Shown one piece after another: positions 8,131 through 16,209 of a DNA stretch of 31,450 nucleotides. Location: positions 1-31,450 of the forward strand of contig DAIDIA010000303.1 in the NCBI GenBank assembly GCA_027459565.1, written 5' to 3'. The DNA comes from Acidimicrobiaceae bacterium (lineage in GTDB: Bacteria > Actinomycetota > Acidimicrobiia > Acidimicrobiales > Bog-793). Under the pieces are notes generated by a model. It had not been told where the DNA came from and searched no databases. It saw only the letters and a program-made list of their open reading frames with translations. The position numbers were made by a program, and so were the translations under genes. Numbering within the stretch: position 1 is the stretch's first letter; each line of letters opens with the position of its first letter.

Positions 8131-9186
8131 TCACCCGCGTGGGGCGGACCGGGGCTCCTCATCGATGCGATTCGCGCGCGATTTTGGCCACATGTAATAC
8201 ACCGCACGCGCGGTGACTGTGAGCAACAACAGCAAGATCGCGGCCTCGAGAACAAGATCCACGCCCGTCGAATCCGGCGGGTAACCGCCGACAAGCAGCG
8301 ACCGGATTCCCCAGACACCCAATACGAGGCCGCCGACCGTCGGAATGATCTGCGTAAATGGCCGGATGAACACGCCATAGGCCGTTGCAAGAACGATGAG
8401 CAGGGTCAAAAGCACCGTGAGGATCCTCAGGTACGCCGGGCGATAGAAATCAATGCTCGCGACACTGTCATAACTCGCACCGACGACGTCGTATTGCGAA
8501 GGTCTCAGGAATCTTGGCGGATCGAAAGAGACACGCGGAATGAGATTGTCGATGCTGTAGGAAAACGCGTTGTTCGCGGCTGCGGGTGAGAATGGGGTCT
8601 CCTCCCCATTCGCGCCGATCTTCGAGAATGCAACGCCGAGCAAGAGACGGTAGTGGTCGAACGGATAATCAATCAGGTCGCCAGACATCGGGAGCATGAC
8701 CTGCTGTTCCACCTCACTCGAATCGGAGGGAAGATCGACAACGACAGAGGGAGGGGCGCCGAACGCACCGCTCGGGTTGGCATGAACCGAGTAGAGATGG
8801 ATACGCTCGACGTTGGCACAACGAGCAGGACAGTTGTGAAATCCGGAGATACGCAGAGTTACCGTCTGGGTTGCCTCGTTGATCGCAACGGCCGCAACGT
8901 TGAGCTTGGTCCACTCGCCGGCCAGTGAGGTTGGCGTCGTGAGGTGATACGCGCGGTCACCGGTGGGATGTCGAAGGGCCGCGACCAGACTCGAGATCGC
9001 AAACGGCATCAGAACGATGGAAAAGACGATTGCGGTCGTAGCGACAATCGACGCTGCGCGATACGCGTCGCGAGTCGGAAGAATCCGCCTCCTTAGCGGC
9101 GCGCGAGATCCATCCATACCCTTCGTCGGGACGCCCTGACGGTCGTCATCGGTCACGAGGGAGATTCTTCCAGTTCGTGAAACCAT
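8131..9186 (-). CDS. DUF4436-like membrane protein
   Basis: 351 residues. One transmembrane helix near residues 45-70 ('SIVATTAIVFSIVLMPFAIS') is followed by a soluble, beta-rich extracytoplasmic domain of about 180 residues and then by three helices near the C-terminus ('LRILTVLLTLLIVLATAYGVF', 'IIPTVGGLVLGVWGIRSLL', 'LVLEAAILLLLLTVTARAVYY'). The 'D.IDYPFDHYRL' motif, the position of the soluble domain and the final three-helix bundle agree with DUF4436 proteins of actinobacteria. Function is not known. Two cysteines in 'HNCPARCANV' may form a disulfide. The start is uncertain: ATG 9186, or ATG 9117 closer to the first helix. It is convergent with the repeat protein upstream in the window. 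Confidence 0.68.
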   Translation of the reverse strand: MVSRTGRISLVTDDDRQGVPTKGMDGSRAPLRRRILPTRDAYRAASIVATTAIVFSIVLMPFAISSLVAALRHPTGDRAYHLTTPTSLAGEWTKLNVAAVAINEATQTVTLRISGFHNCPARCANVERIHLYSVHANPSGAFGAPPSVVVDLPSDSSEVEQQVMLPMSGDLIDYPFDHYRLLLGVAFSKIGANGEETPFSPAAANNAFSYSIDNLIPRVSFDPPRFLRPSQYDVVGASYDSVASIDFYRPAYLRILTVLLTLLIVLATAYGVFIRPFTQIIPTVGGLVLGVWGIRSLLVGGYPPDSTGVDLVLEAAILLLLLTVTARAVYYMWPKSRANRIDEEPRSAPRG

Positions 9187-9700
9187 TCGTTGTCATTGTG
9201 CGAAGTGGCTGCATGCGACGACAATGGATTCTGGCGAAGGATCGTTGGACGCGCACAGCGGTCAGTGTCACGTCGCATGGGCGATGTTCTCGGTGACCGA
9301 GAGCGGAAGGCGCCGCGGATGGAACGCCGGATCCGGATCGGGCAGATCTGGATCGGGCGCGTCTGGACAGGGCGCGGTCCAGATTCGGCCGGGCGCGACT
9401 CACAGTTCGGGTAAAGATGCCGGGTCGAACTCTCGGACGGCGGTGATGCGTCCCCCAAGGGAGCCGGGTCGAGCGTGGTGACTGGGTGCGTAAACCACAC
9501 CGAGGTCTGGATCTCAGGAGGAGGGTGGAGCGTGCTTCGTTCCCCTTGCTCGAGAAACGACAGGGACGTCCTCCGAGGCGGTCCTCGATGCCGAGATTCA
9601 GCCCGGATACGACTGTTGCTGACAATCGTCGCGAAAATATGAACCTACTAGCGAATTGATCGCCGACCAGAGGAGCTCTGGTACCGGTTGCTTGACCCAT
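9187..9700. other. gene-free stretch, 514 bp
   Basis: Open frames here are biased Arg/Gly/Ser translations on both strands with no recognisable family. It holds three 15-bp imperfect tandem repeats and an AT-richer patch around 9625-9660 near the end of the corC-like gene. Confidence 0.5.
9333..9377. repeat. three 15-bp imperfect tandem repeats
   Basis: Units at 9333-9347, 9348-9362 and 9363-9377 share the core C(C/T)GGA(T/C)(C/A)GGGC. The 15-bp period equals five codons, but no surrounding gene is credible. Confidence 0.6.
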
Positions 9701-10981
9701 TCACGAGATCGTGCCCCGACCATTGCCCTTCGTCTGGACAAATGGTCGCGGATTCAAGATTCTGACGGTCTGGATACTCTGTCGACGAACCTTTTCCACG
9801 ATCAATGTCGCATCGCCGATTGCAATCGTGTCACCGGCCTTCGGGATGTCTCCGAGAACTCCGTAGACGTACCCGCCAATGGAGTCTGCATCGACGGACT
9901 CGAGCTGAAGATGAAGCAGCTCCTGCACATCATCGATCGGGAATCGCGCGTTGAGAACCACCTCTGAATCCGATACGAACTGGATATCTTCGATTTCGGC
10001 GACATCATATTCATCGCGAATGGGTCCAACGATCTCTTCGATCAAATCCTCCATCGTGACAACTCCGGCAGTTCCTCCGTGTTCGTCGACGACGATTGCG
10101 ATGTGCACGCGCCGCTCACGCATCTCGCTGAGCAGTTCACCGACGTGTTTGAGCTCGGGGGTGAAGTACGCCTCTCGCACCAGTTCCCTGAGAGAGGCCC
10201 CGTCCCCTCCGTGCGCTCCCGGTCGAAGCAGATCCTTCGCATAGATGACACCGATGATCTGGTCAATCCTGTCCTCGAAGATGGGGATGCGCGAATGCCC
10301 GAATCGGATCACCGTTTCGATGACCTCGTCCAGACTCTTCGTCACCTCGATCGCGATCACATCGACACGGGGCACCATGACCTCACGTACCGGCTTGTCG
10401 GTCATCTCGAGAACCCCGTGGATCATCTCGCGTTCCTCCTGATCGACCACTCCCTCTTGCTCGCCAACCTCGACGAGCAGCTTGAGTTCCTCCTCGGTGA
10501 CGAATGGACCGGGCAACCTTCGGCCAGTCACGCGCAAGAGCAGGATGCTCACGACCATGAGAACCGTCACTATCGGTCTCAGCACTCGCGTGAGCAACAT
10601 CACCGGTCGGGCCATGAAGAGCGCCACTCGCTGGTTGTAGCGCAGGGAGATCGATTTTGGCGCGATCTCGCAAAACACGAGCACGATCACCGACAGCAGC
10701 ACCGTCATTGTCCACGTGGGGACCGAATGCACGTGTCGGGCGCCTATGAGGGTCGCAGCGGTGGAGGCGACGATCACCGCGACCGTGTTCAGACTGAGGA
10801 TTGTAGAGAGATAGCCGTTGGGATCGTCATGGAGCCGTACGACGATCATCGCTGCGCGATTCCCCTCCTCGGCGAGGCTCCGCATCCGAATCCGGCTTAC
10901 CGAGGTCAGCGCGGTCTCGGCCGCCGCGGCAAAGCCGGCGACGACCAATCCGAGCAGCACCAGCAGGACCAGACCGGTCAT
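9701..10981 (-). CDS. hemolysin C / CorC-type CBS-domain transporter
   Basis: 426 residues. An N-terminal CNNM/DUF21 membrane domain (about residues 1-190) with hydrophobic helices and 'AAETALTSVSRIRMRSLAEEGN' at residues 20-42 is followed by a CBS pair (about 200-330) and a C-terminal CorC_HlyC domain (about 345-425). Signature strings are 'VMVPRVDV', 'SRIPIFEDRIDQIIGVIYAKDL' and 'VVDEHGGTAGVVTMEDLIEEIVG'. Proteins of this family (CorC, YtfL, PaeA, CNNM) are linked to magnesium, cobalt or polyamine efflux; which ion is exported here cannot be told from sequence. ATG 10981 has only a weak upstream purine stretch. A YbeY or era gene, often found next to CorC homologues, is not adjacent. Confidence 0.92.
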   Translation of the reverse strand: MTGLVLLVLLGLVVAGFAAAAETALTSVSRIRMRSLAEEGNRAAMIVVRLHDDPNGYLSTILSLNTVAVIVASTAATLIGARHVHSVPTWTMTVLLSVIVLVFCEIAPKSISLRYNQRVALFMARPVMLLTRVLRPIVTVLMVVSILLLRVTGRRLPGPFVTEEELKLLVEVGEQEGVVDQEEREMIHGVLEMTDKPVREVMVPRVDVIAIEVTKSLDEVIETVIRFGHSRIPIFEDRIDQIIGVIYAKDLLRPGAHGGDGASLRELVREAYFTPELKHVGELLSEMRERRVHIAIVVDEHGGTAGVVTMEDLIEEIVGPIRDEYDVAEIEDIQFVSDSEVVLNARFPIDDVQELLHLQLESVDADSIGGYVYGVLGDIPKAGDTIAIGDATLIVEKVRRQSIQTVRILNPRPFVQTKGNGRGTIS

Positions 10982-11804
10982 CGTCCCATCGCCCAGCGCG
11001 CGTTGACGAGGTGACCAGATCTCCGGGTCAATGGTGTGGCTGCCTTGGAATCGCGGGGGTCAGGAGGCGCTGACGCAAGGCGAGGACCATGCATGGACCG
11101 CGCCATCACCGACGGCGCAGGCGCGGGAACTGACTGTACTCACGTCCCCGCAGTCGCGTGCTTGACATCGGCATCTTCTCACAACGTTACCTTGGGATTG
11201 CGCCGGGTCGCCGGACTGACAGAAGATGACCGTTCACCCCGGCGACGACATGCTCGTCTCGCAGCCATCGATCCTGACTCTTCAACGGTCTCTCGCGAGT
11301 GGACGCGCGACGCGTCATCGCATCGGCCGTTGTTCAAGGATCGCCCACCGTCATCGAGACGCCGCGAAAATCGGCGGGAGGAGGCGAGACGATTCCTACC
11401 GGTTCTCCACCTGCAGGGATCGGTGGCTCGCGACCATCAGGGCCCTCGCCTCTTCCATTCCCTGGGAATCGAAAGTCCGATCCCGAAAGATCGGAAGGCT
11501 CCGGCTACCAGATTCTGATTGGGAGCAAACATTGGGTGCGCGATCCTCCGGTTCCTCCACAGACACCGGTGCGGGTGAGGAGGGCGCGAGCGGGGTGGAT
11601 TGGGCAACAGCACGAGCACGCAATGACATCATCGGTGACATCTCCTGCGCATCAGTGGCACTCCTTGACGTCTTCGATCCCAACAACGGCGCGCCAGCCG
11701 ACTGGCTATTGCGACTTGCGAGCTGATCGGCTCCGAGAGACAATGCGGCGCCTGAATCCATTCGCACCGACTCGACAAGCGAAGGCGGGAGGGCCGGGAG
11801 TCCA
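10982..11804. other. gene-poor stretch, 823 bp
   Basis: No convincing gene. A minus-strand frame of about 150 codons (11396-11848) overlaps the end of the LapA-like gene, is Ser/Ala/Pro-rich and matches nothing I know, so it was not called. A 7-bp perfect stem-loop lies at 11476-11495. No tRNA-like T-arm was found. Confidence 0.5.
11476..11495. repeat. 7-bp perfect inverted repeat
   Basis: TCCGATC, loop CCGAAA, GATCGGA. It lies about 310 bp downstream of the end of the LapA-like gene (minus strand); it might be a terminator but no T-run accompanies it. Confidence 0.3.
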
Positions 11805-12290
11805 TCACTTTGGACTCGAGACGGGATCACCCTCGGGAGCTCGGACACGGGCCAGTCTCGCTTCGCGTCGAACCCTTCGCCGCAGTGCCAGTCGCAGCTG
11901 CGTTGTACGACTCACGCCTATCCCCAGCACGACGAACGCTCCGACGAGCGCGGCAACGAGCACGACGACATCCATCGGTATATATCCACTTGCGGAAAAG
12001 AAATTGATATGCACGGAATGGGTGTTCTCAACGATGAAATCTACGAGGGCCGCTCCGAGCACCACCGCGAACGCCACCGCTGCCCACGCGGCACTGATAC
12101 GGGTGTGACGGACGTCTCCATGTACTCTAGGTGCGACGTTGGGCCGCCCGAGCCCCTCATGTTCGACAGGATTCTCGCGGACCGACTTATCGGTTTCGGC
12201 CGACGGCCGATCTGGAAACCCTTCACCTTCGGCCACAACGTCAACGTCTTGAGGTGCCTCAGGCACCGAGGTGTCAGATTGATGTCTCAC
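11805..12290 (-). CDS. LapA-like (DUF1049) membrane protein
   Basis: 161 residues. A GTG start at 12290 is supported by AAAGGAG eight bases upstream. The first 65 residues are acidic and disordered; then come two hydrophobic helices (about 66-84 and 106-126) separated by 'DFIVENTHSVHINFFSASGYIP', where the 'ENT..V.I.F' element is the hallmark of the lipopolysaccharide assembly protein A domain (DUF1049). The C-terminus is strongly basic ('TTQLRLALRRRVRREARLARVR') and probably cytosolic. In Gram-negative bacteria LapA helps regulate LpxC; in actinobacteria, which lack LPS, the role is unknown. The gene lies 62 bp behind the winged-helix regulator on the same strand and may be its operon partner. 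Confidence 0.75.
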   Translation of the reverse strand: MRHQSDTSVPEAPQDVDVVAEGEGFPDRPSAETDKSVRENPVEHEGLGRPNVAPRVHGDVRHTRISAAWAAVAFAVVLGAALVDFIVENTHSVHINFFSASGYIPMDVVVLVAALVGAFVVLGIGVSRTTQLRLALRRRVRREARLARVRAPEGDPVSSPK

Positions 12291-12352
12291 GATGCTCCTT
12301 TCGGTCCGCTTGAAGGAGGCACCGGCAGGCGAGGCGTCTCACGTGTCGCTCA

Positions 12353-12637
12353 TTAGGTGGTCACTGGGTCGACGAGAAGGTCAAGCACCTCGCCGATGGT
12401 CAGCTCGCGCCCGGTTACCTCGCCAAGCGGCTGCTGAAACTGAATCTCGTACCGATTCCGGCGCCCCTCACGGTCTTTCGATACATACCCTGCGTTCGTC
12501 AGATCGGTGACGATTCCAAATGCCGTTCGCTCAGTGACTCCCAGACTCTCTGCGATATCGCGCAGTCGCATCCCGGGATCATGGGCGATGCACACGAGGG
12601 CTCGGCCGTGATTCGTGAGAAAACTCCAAGTCGCCAT
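12353..12637 (-). CDS. small winged-helix transcriptional regulator
   Basis: 94 residues. The sequence reads as a single winged helix-turn-helix domain: 'LTNHGRALVCIAHDPGMRLRDIAESLGVTERTAFGIVTDLTNAGYVSKDREGRRNRYEI'. The spacing of helix 2, turn, recognition helix and a basic wing tip ('REGRRNRY') is as in small MarR/ArsR-like regulators of actinobacteria; no cysteine pair or ligand domain is present, so any inducer would be bound elsewhere or not at all. ATG 12637 overlaps an AT-rich promoter-like region; it may repress itself and the LapA-like gene downstream, or the divergent DUF3494 gene. The DNA target is not known. Confidence 0.82.
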   Translation of the reverse strand: MATWSFLTNHGRALVCIAHDPGMRLRDIAESLGVTERTAFGIVTDLTNAGYVSKDREGRRNRYEIQFQQPLGEVTGRELTIGEVLDLLVDPVTT

Positions 12638-13090
12638 GCATGTATGTATACCATATTTTCCGGTTATTCAGTACTATAATAAATTTTCATGATTTCTATT
12701 GCTAGTTTTGTGATGCTGCAGTACAGTGAGGTTGCAGTGTGGTGAGCAGGCAGTTCGAGATCAGTGTTCTCTGGTCTCGCCTGACGAGCAGTCAGGAGAT
12801 CGGGCCAAGGTGAAAAAGATGGCCTTCACAGTTATCGGTTTGCCAACAGCGCCAGAGCAGGACCGCCGTGACGGCACTGTTGGAGCCGCAGAGACCTTCC
12901 CCGCCGATGCCGAGACTTACGAATTCACCTCGACAGCGGTGCAGGGACCGGTCATGGCCCGGCGTACGAGTCTCCACGACAGCGACCGCACCACCAGCAT
13001 TCGCCCAATTCGGATCCAAGGTCTCCCGAGAACGACACAAGTGCGCCGACACAACTCGGCAATGAGCTTCAATCGAAAGCAGGACTGCAA
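12638..13090. promoter_or_regulatory. divergent regulatory region, no gene, 453 bp
   Basis: It separates the winged-helix gene (minus) from the DUF3494 gene (plus). Positions 12640-12710 are strikingly AT-rich, contain a TATAAT box on the plus strand at 12675-12680, a TATTAT box on the minus strand at 12677-12682 and the inverted repeat TTATT-N9-AATAA (12664-12682). The rest (12710-13080) has an open plus-strand frame that reads as non-coding. -35 matches are poor on both strands. Confidence 0.4.
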
Positions 13091-14056
13091 ATGAGCGTTT
13101 CCAGACATCTACGAAGTTCGAGGAGAGCGCGTTTTGGCGTCGCTACCTCGGCGACAGGGCTCATCGCGCTGACGTTGAGCCTGACGGTAATCTCCACGGC
13201 TGCACATGCAGCAACGGATCCTGGTCTTGGCCTCGCGAGCACCTTCGGTGTGCTCTCGAGCACGTACTCCAATACCGCAATCGGGACAACGATCACCGGT
13301 GATCTCGGCTACACCACAGGACCAGCGGTTGCGCCCACGGTGAGTGGATCAACGCACGTAGCCGATTCAACGTACAACCAGGCAGGGACCGACCAGGGAT
13401 CTGCGCTGGCGAGTCTCAACGGCCAGGCGTGTACATTCACCTTTCCGGCGGGCGCGGTCGATCTCGCCACGGACACCTCGCACGGAACCATCGGCGTCTA
13501 CAGCCCGGGGGTCTATTGCACCACAGCGAGCAGCGCCGCATCCATTGGCACCGCGGGCATCACGTTGACCGGCAACGGAACGTTTATCTTTCGCATTGAA
13601 GGGGCGTTGACATCCGTCGCCAATTCCGCAGTCCGCCTTGCAAGTGGTGCATCATCATGTGACGTCTGGTGGACTCCCACTGCAGCCACCACGCTCGGTT
13701 CACCATCGACATTCCTCGGAACCGATATCGATGCCTCTGGCATCACCGTCGGCAGCACGGTCAACTGGACCGGCAGGGCCCTGGCATTCGGCGGCACGGT
13801 CTCGTCAACGACGGACACCTTCACCGTTCCGACCTGTAGCAGCCCAACGACCACAACGGTTGCGGCCACGACCACAACGGTTGCTCCAACGACAACGACG
13901 GTCGCGCCGGCGACCACAACAACAACGGTCAAGCCGAGGAGCTCGACGACGACCACAACCACGCCTCCCACAACCACGCCTCCCACAACCAAGCCGAAGA
14001 CACCTACCGCACCGACAAGTCCCATCGTGCCCGGACAGGTTCCCGTAACCGGCTGA
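13091..14056 (+). CDS. secreted DUF3494 ice-binding-like protein with Thr-rich stalk
   Basis: 321 residues, ATG 13091 with AGGA seven bases upstream. A signal peptide with 'AAHAATDPG' cleavage region near residue 41 leads into a DUF3494 domain (about residues 45-248). Its marks are 'FGVLSSTYSNTAIGTTITGD', 'YSPGVYCTTASSA', 'LTGNGTFIFRIEGALTS', 'CDVWWTPTAATTLG' and 'GRALAFGGTVSSTTDTFTV', the order found in type I ice-binding proteins. Residues 251-321 are a low-complexity Thr/Pro-rich stalk ending in 'GQVPVTG' at the stop codon. Such domains bind ice, but DUF3494 is also used as an adhesin or structural beta-helix domain in non-cold bacteria. The sortase-like 'VPVTG' is present but the membrane helix and basic tail that should follow are absent, so wall anchoring is doubtful. 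Confidence 0.85.
   Translation: MSVSRHLRSSRRARFGVATSATGLIALTLSLTVISTAAHAATDPGLGLASTFGVLSSTYSNTAIGTTITGDLGYTTGPAVAPTVSGSTHVADSTYNQAGTDQGSALASLNGQACTFTFPAGAVDLATDTSHGTIGVYSPGVYCTTASSAASIGTAGITLTGNGTFIFRIEGALTSVANSAVRLASGASSCDVWWTPTAATTLGSPSTFLGTDIDASGITVGSTVNWTGRALAFGGTVSSTTDTFTVPTCSSPTTTTVAATTTTVAPTTTTVAPATTTTTVKPRSSTTTTTTPPTTTPPTTKPKTPTAPTSPIVPGQVPVTG
13841..14040 (+). repeat. Thr-rich stalk-coding microrepeats
   Basis: Degenerate repeats of ACG/ACA/ACC threonine codons with 'GTTGC' or 'GTCGC' interruptions, then 'CCTCCCACAACCACG' twice in tandem (13966-13995). They encode the stalk of the DUF3494 protein and are likely prone to length change. Confidence 0.7.
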
Positions 14057-14294
14057 CATCGACAGGTCTCAACCTCGCCGCCGAGGATCCCCCCGATGCG
14101 ACACCGCGGTGGCGGGGTGCGAACCCTAAGGAGGACCGCCGTCCCTCCCGCGTCGCAGAGTGGTCGCCAATCGCTCGACCTCTCGAGGGAGGAAGCGCCT
14201 CGGACGACCCGGCACACCAAAGAGATGGAAACACCCAGATTGAGAGAGCGATGAATTCACTGCGGAATGAGAGCTCTCGTCGGAGCGCGTCGTT

Positions 14295-15068
14295 TTGACG
14301 AATCGATCACACCGCGCGAAGGGGAGATCAAAGCGGACAATCGCGCTGGTCAGCATTTCAACGATCATCCTCGCGGGAATCGCTGTGTACGTCGGATTCG
14401 GCCTGAGTTCTGCGCCAAACCCCGGAAGATCCGCGTTGCCCAAGGCAGCCCCGGGTCCGAGCGCGATGTTGCACACGACGCTCATTGCAGCTCTTGAGAG
14501 GACGACGACGTCGTATCGCTCGCCCGATGGCCCAGTGTCGAATCCGATCGCGGCCACGTGGCACGGATCTCCGCTCGACCTCCCGGTTGTCTCGTCACGC
14601 GATGGCTTTCTCGAGGTGCGCCTTCCGTCAAGGCCAAACGGTTCGACGACGTGGATACGCGGCAATACCGTCCGTCTCCTCGAGACCCCGTACAAGATCG
14701 TGATCGACCTTTCAACACGTCACCTGCTCCTCTATCGCTACGGAAGGCTCGTGCTCGACGTCCCCGCGGGAGTGGGAACGGTCGCAGACCCGACACCAAC
14801 GGGACATTTCTTCGTCGCCTTCTTCGCGAAGGCGCCCTCTGCCGCGTGGGGACCTTTTGTCATCGTCACCTCAGCGCACTCGAACGCGATCAGCGACTGG
14901 GAGGAGTCGGGCGATGCAATCGTGGCGATCCACGGTCCGCTCGGAGCAGATCAGGCCATTGGCACCACCGGGGCACAGGTCTCCCATGGCTGCGTGCGCC
15001 TTCACGATGCTGCCCTCGAACTCCTCCGCGTCGTACCGGACGGTTCGCCGGTCGAGATAATCTCCTGA
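14295..15068 (+). CDS. L,D-transpeptidase (YkuD domain)
   Basis: 257 residues from a TTG start at 14295. An N-terminal signal-anchor helix (about residues 15-36) is followed by a linker and an SH3-like stretch (about 75-128, with 'FLEVRLPSRPNGSTTWI'), then the YkuD catalytic domain (about 132-256). Catalytic residues are visible: His213-Gly in 'AIHGP', and Ser230-His231-Gly232-Cys233 with Arg235 in 'SHGCVRL'. The enzyme should form 3-3 cross-links in peptidoglycan or attach proteins to it, outside the membrane. Short for mycobacterial Ldt enzymes because the Ig-like domains are missing. ATG is not available near the start, and the ribosome binding site is weak. It is convergent with the amidohydrolase. 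Confidence 0.9.
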   Translation: MTNRSHRAKGRSKRTIALVSISTIILAGIAVYVGFGLSSAPNPGRSALPKAAPGPSAMLHTTLIAALERTTTSYRSPDGPVSNPIAATWHGSPLDLPVVSSRDGFLEVRLPSRPNGSTTWIRGNTVRLLETPYKIVIDLSTRHLLLYRYGRLVLDVPAGVGTVADPTPTGHFFVAFFAKAPSAAWGPFVIVTSAHSNAISDWEESGDAIVAIHGPLGADQAIGTTGAQVSHGCVRLHDAALELLRVVPDGSPVEIIS

Positions 15069-15111
15069 ACGAGAGACCTGAACGCTCCGCGCATCGCGTC
15101 GGGCGCGGTTG

Positions 15112-16086
15112 CTATAGCTTGAGGAGCCGTTCGGCGTTGAGGTGGGCGATCTTCTCTCGATCGCTCGGACTGACCGGCGCGTTGCGCAAGAAGGCAGTCG
15201 CCTCCATGCTGTCCGCGAACGGATGATCGACGGAGAAGAGGACCCGATCTGCACCAAACACCATCAGCGCGCAGAGAAGCGGCGGGTCCGTGAAGTACGC
15301 GGCGGTCGTGATATGGACCTGCGCGACGATGGTCTCACCCACAGATCGTTCGAAACCGGTCAATCGGCTCAGCCGCTCGTCGGCGCGCGCGAGTGAGAAT
15401 GGAAGATTCTCGCCCATGTGCCCAACGATCACGTTAAGGCGCGGGTAGCGGTCGAAGATTCCATTGACTGCGAGGCGAAGGATGTGAAGGCCACACTCCG
15501 CGTGCCAACCCCATCCGGCGGTTGCCAGCATCTGCGCCACCGCCGGTTCCAGACCTGAGAAGTAGGCATCTCGAACCGCCGCTGGCGGCTCCGCAGGGTG
15601 GAGGTAGATCGGAACATCCAGATCCTGCGCCGCCTCGAGAACCGGTGAGACCGAAACGTCGTCGAGAAAGGTGCCGTTTGTCTGTCCAAAGACCATGGCT
15701 CCGACAAAGCCGAGTTCCCGGACCGCCCGTTGCAGCTCGAGCGCTGCTGAAGGGGGATCCGACATAGGCAGCGTCGCGAAAGCGCGCAGCCGATGCGGGT
15801 ATTCGCGAACTGCGGCCGCCATCCGGTCGTTCGCCTCGCGAGCGAGGGCAGTCGACTCCGCGGGTGCCAGCTCCTGGAGTTCGTGTGCGACAAGGGAGAG
15901 GACCTGAAGATCAATCCCCGCCGCGTCCATCAGCGCGATCCTCCCCTCTCCCATGTCGTCAAGTGCGCCTGCGAGAGCGGGGGGCAACCCCTCCTTCCCG
16001 GCCGCTCTGGCGATATCTCGCGGCAGTACGTGTTCTTCAAGGGCGATCGTGCGCAACTTGTCCTCCACCGAAATGATCGAGATCAA
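15112..16086 (-). CDS. amidohydrolase family decarboxylase-like protein (ACMSD/gamma-resorcylate type)
   Basis: 324 residues. The order of motifs fits the amidohydrolase-2 (ACMSD) family: 'IALEEHVLP' near residue 14-22 with Glu17 and His19 in the place of the HxH metal pair, 'PIYLHPAEPP' in the middle, 'GHMGENLPF' and 'FSVDHPF' near the C-terminus with the metal-binding Asp. The EEH form is typical of gamma-resorcylate/2,3-dihydroxybenzoate decarboxylases, which remove CO2 from hydroxybenzoates non-oxidatively using a divalent metal. Length is usual for the family. A role in aromatic acid metabolism is possible, and the window carries a second aromatic-looking gene cluster, but that is 8 kb away. 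The substrate is unproven and hydrolase members share the motifs. The next gene downstream is convergent; Amt lies upstream on the same strand. Confidence 0.82.
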   Translation of the reverse strand: MISIISVEDKLRTIALEEHVLPRDIARAAGKEGLPPALAGALDDMGEGRIALMDAAGIDLQVLSLVAHELQELAPAESTALAREANDRMAAAVREYPHRLRAFATLPMSDPPSAALELQRAVRELGFVGAMVFGQTNGTFLDDVSVSPVLEAAQDLDVPIYLHPAEPPAAVRDAYFSGLEPAVAQMLATAGWGWHAECGLHILRLAVNGIFDRYPRLNVIVGHMGENLPFSLARADERLSRLTGFERSVGETIVAQVHITTAAYFTDPPLLCALMVFGADRVLFSVDHPFADSMEATAFLRNAPVSPSDREKIAHLNAERLLKL

Positions 16087-16209
16087 GTTCTACCCTAAAC
16101 CGGCAAACCCATCGAGTTCTCAACTCTGCGGTGAGGGTCCTCGAAAACGTCGGGGATCGCCCAGCTGGCTCCGACGACCCGGCCATAATCCCGAGCACCA
16201 GGGGCCAAA

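Noticed and set aside
10079..11014. Plus-strand frame of 311 codons, His/Asp-rich
   Set aside because: Antisense shadow of the CorC/HlyC gene.
11396..11848. Minus-strand frame of 150 codons downstream of the LapA-like gene
   Set aside because: Ser/Ala/Pro-rich with no recognised motif and overlap with the LapA gene end; not enough to call.
11299..12108. Plus-strand frame of 269 codons
   Set aside because: Low-complexity Thr/Ser/Pro/Arg translation that partly overlaps the LapA-like gene; no ribosome binding site.
12726..13094. Plus-strand frame of 122 codons before the DUF3494 gene
   Set aside because: No family similarity and poor start; reads as leader or regulatory DNA.
14126..14695. 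Minus-strand frame of 189 codons
   Set aside because: Shadow of the L,D-transpeptidase gene.
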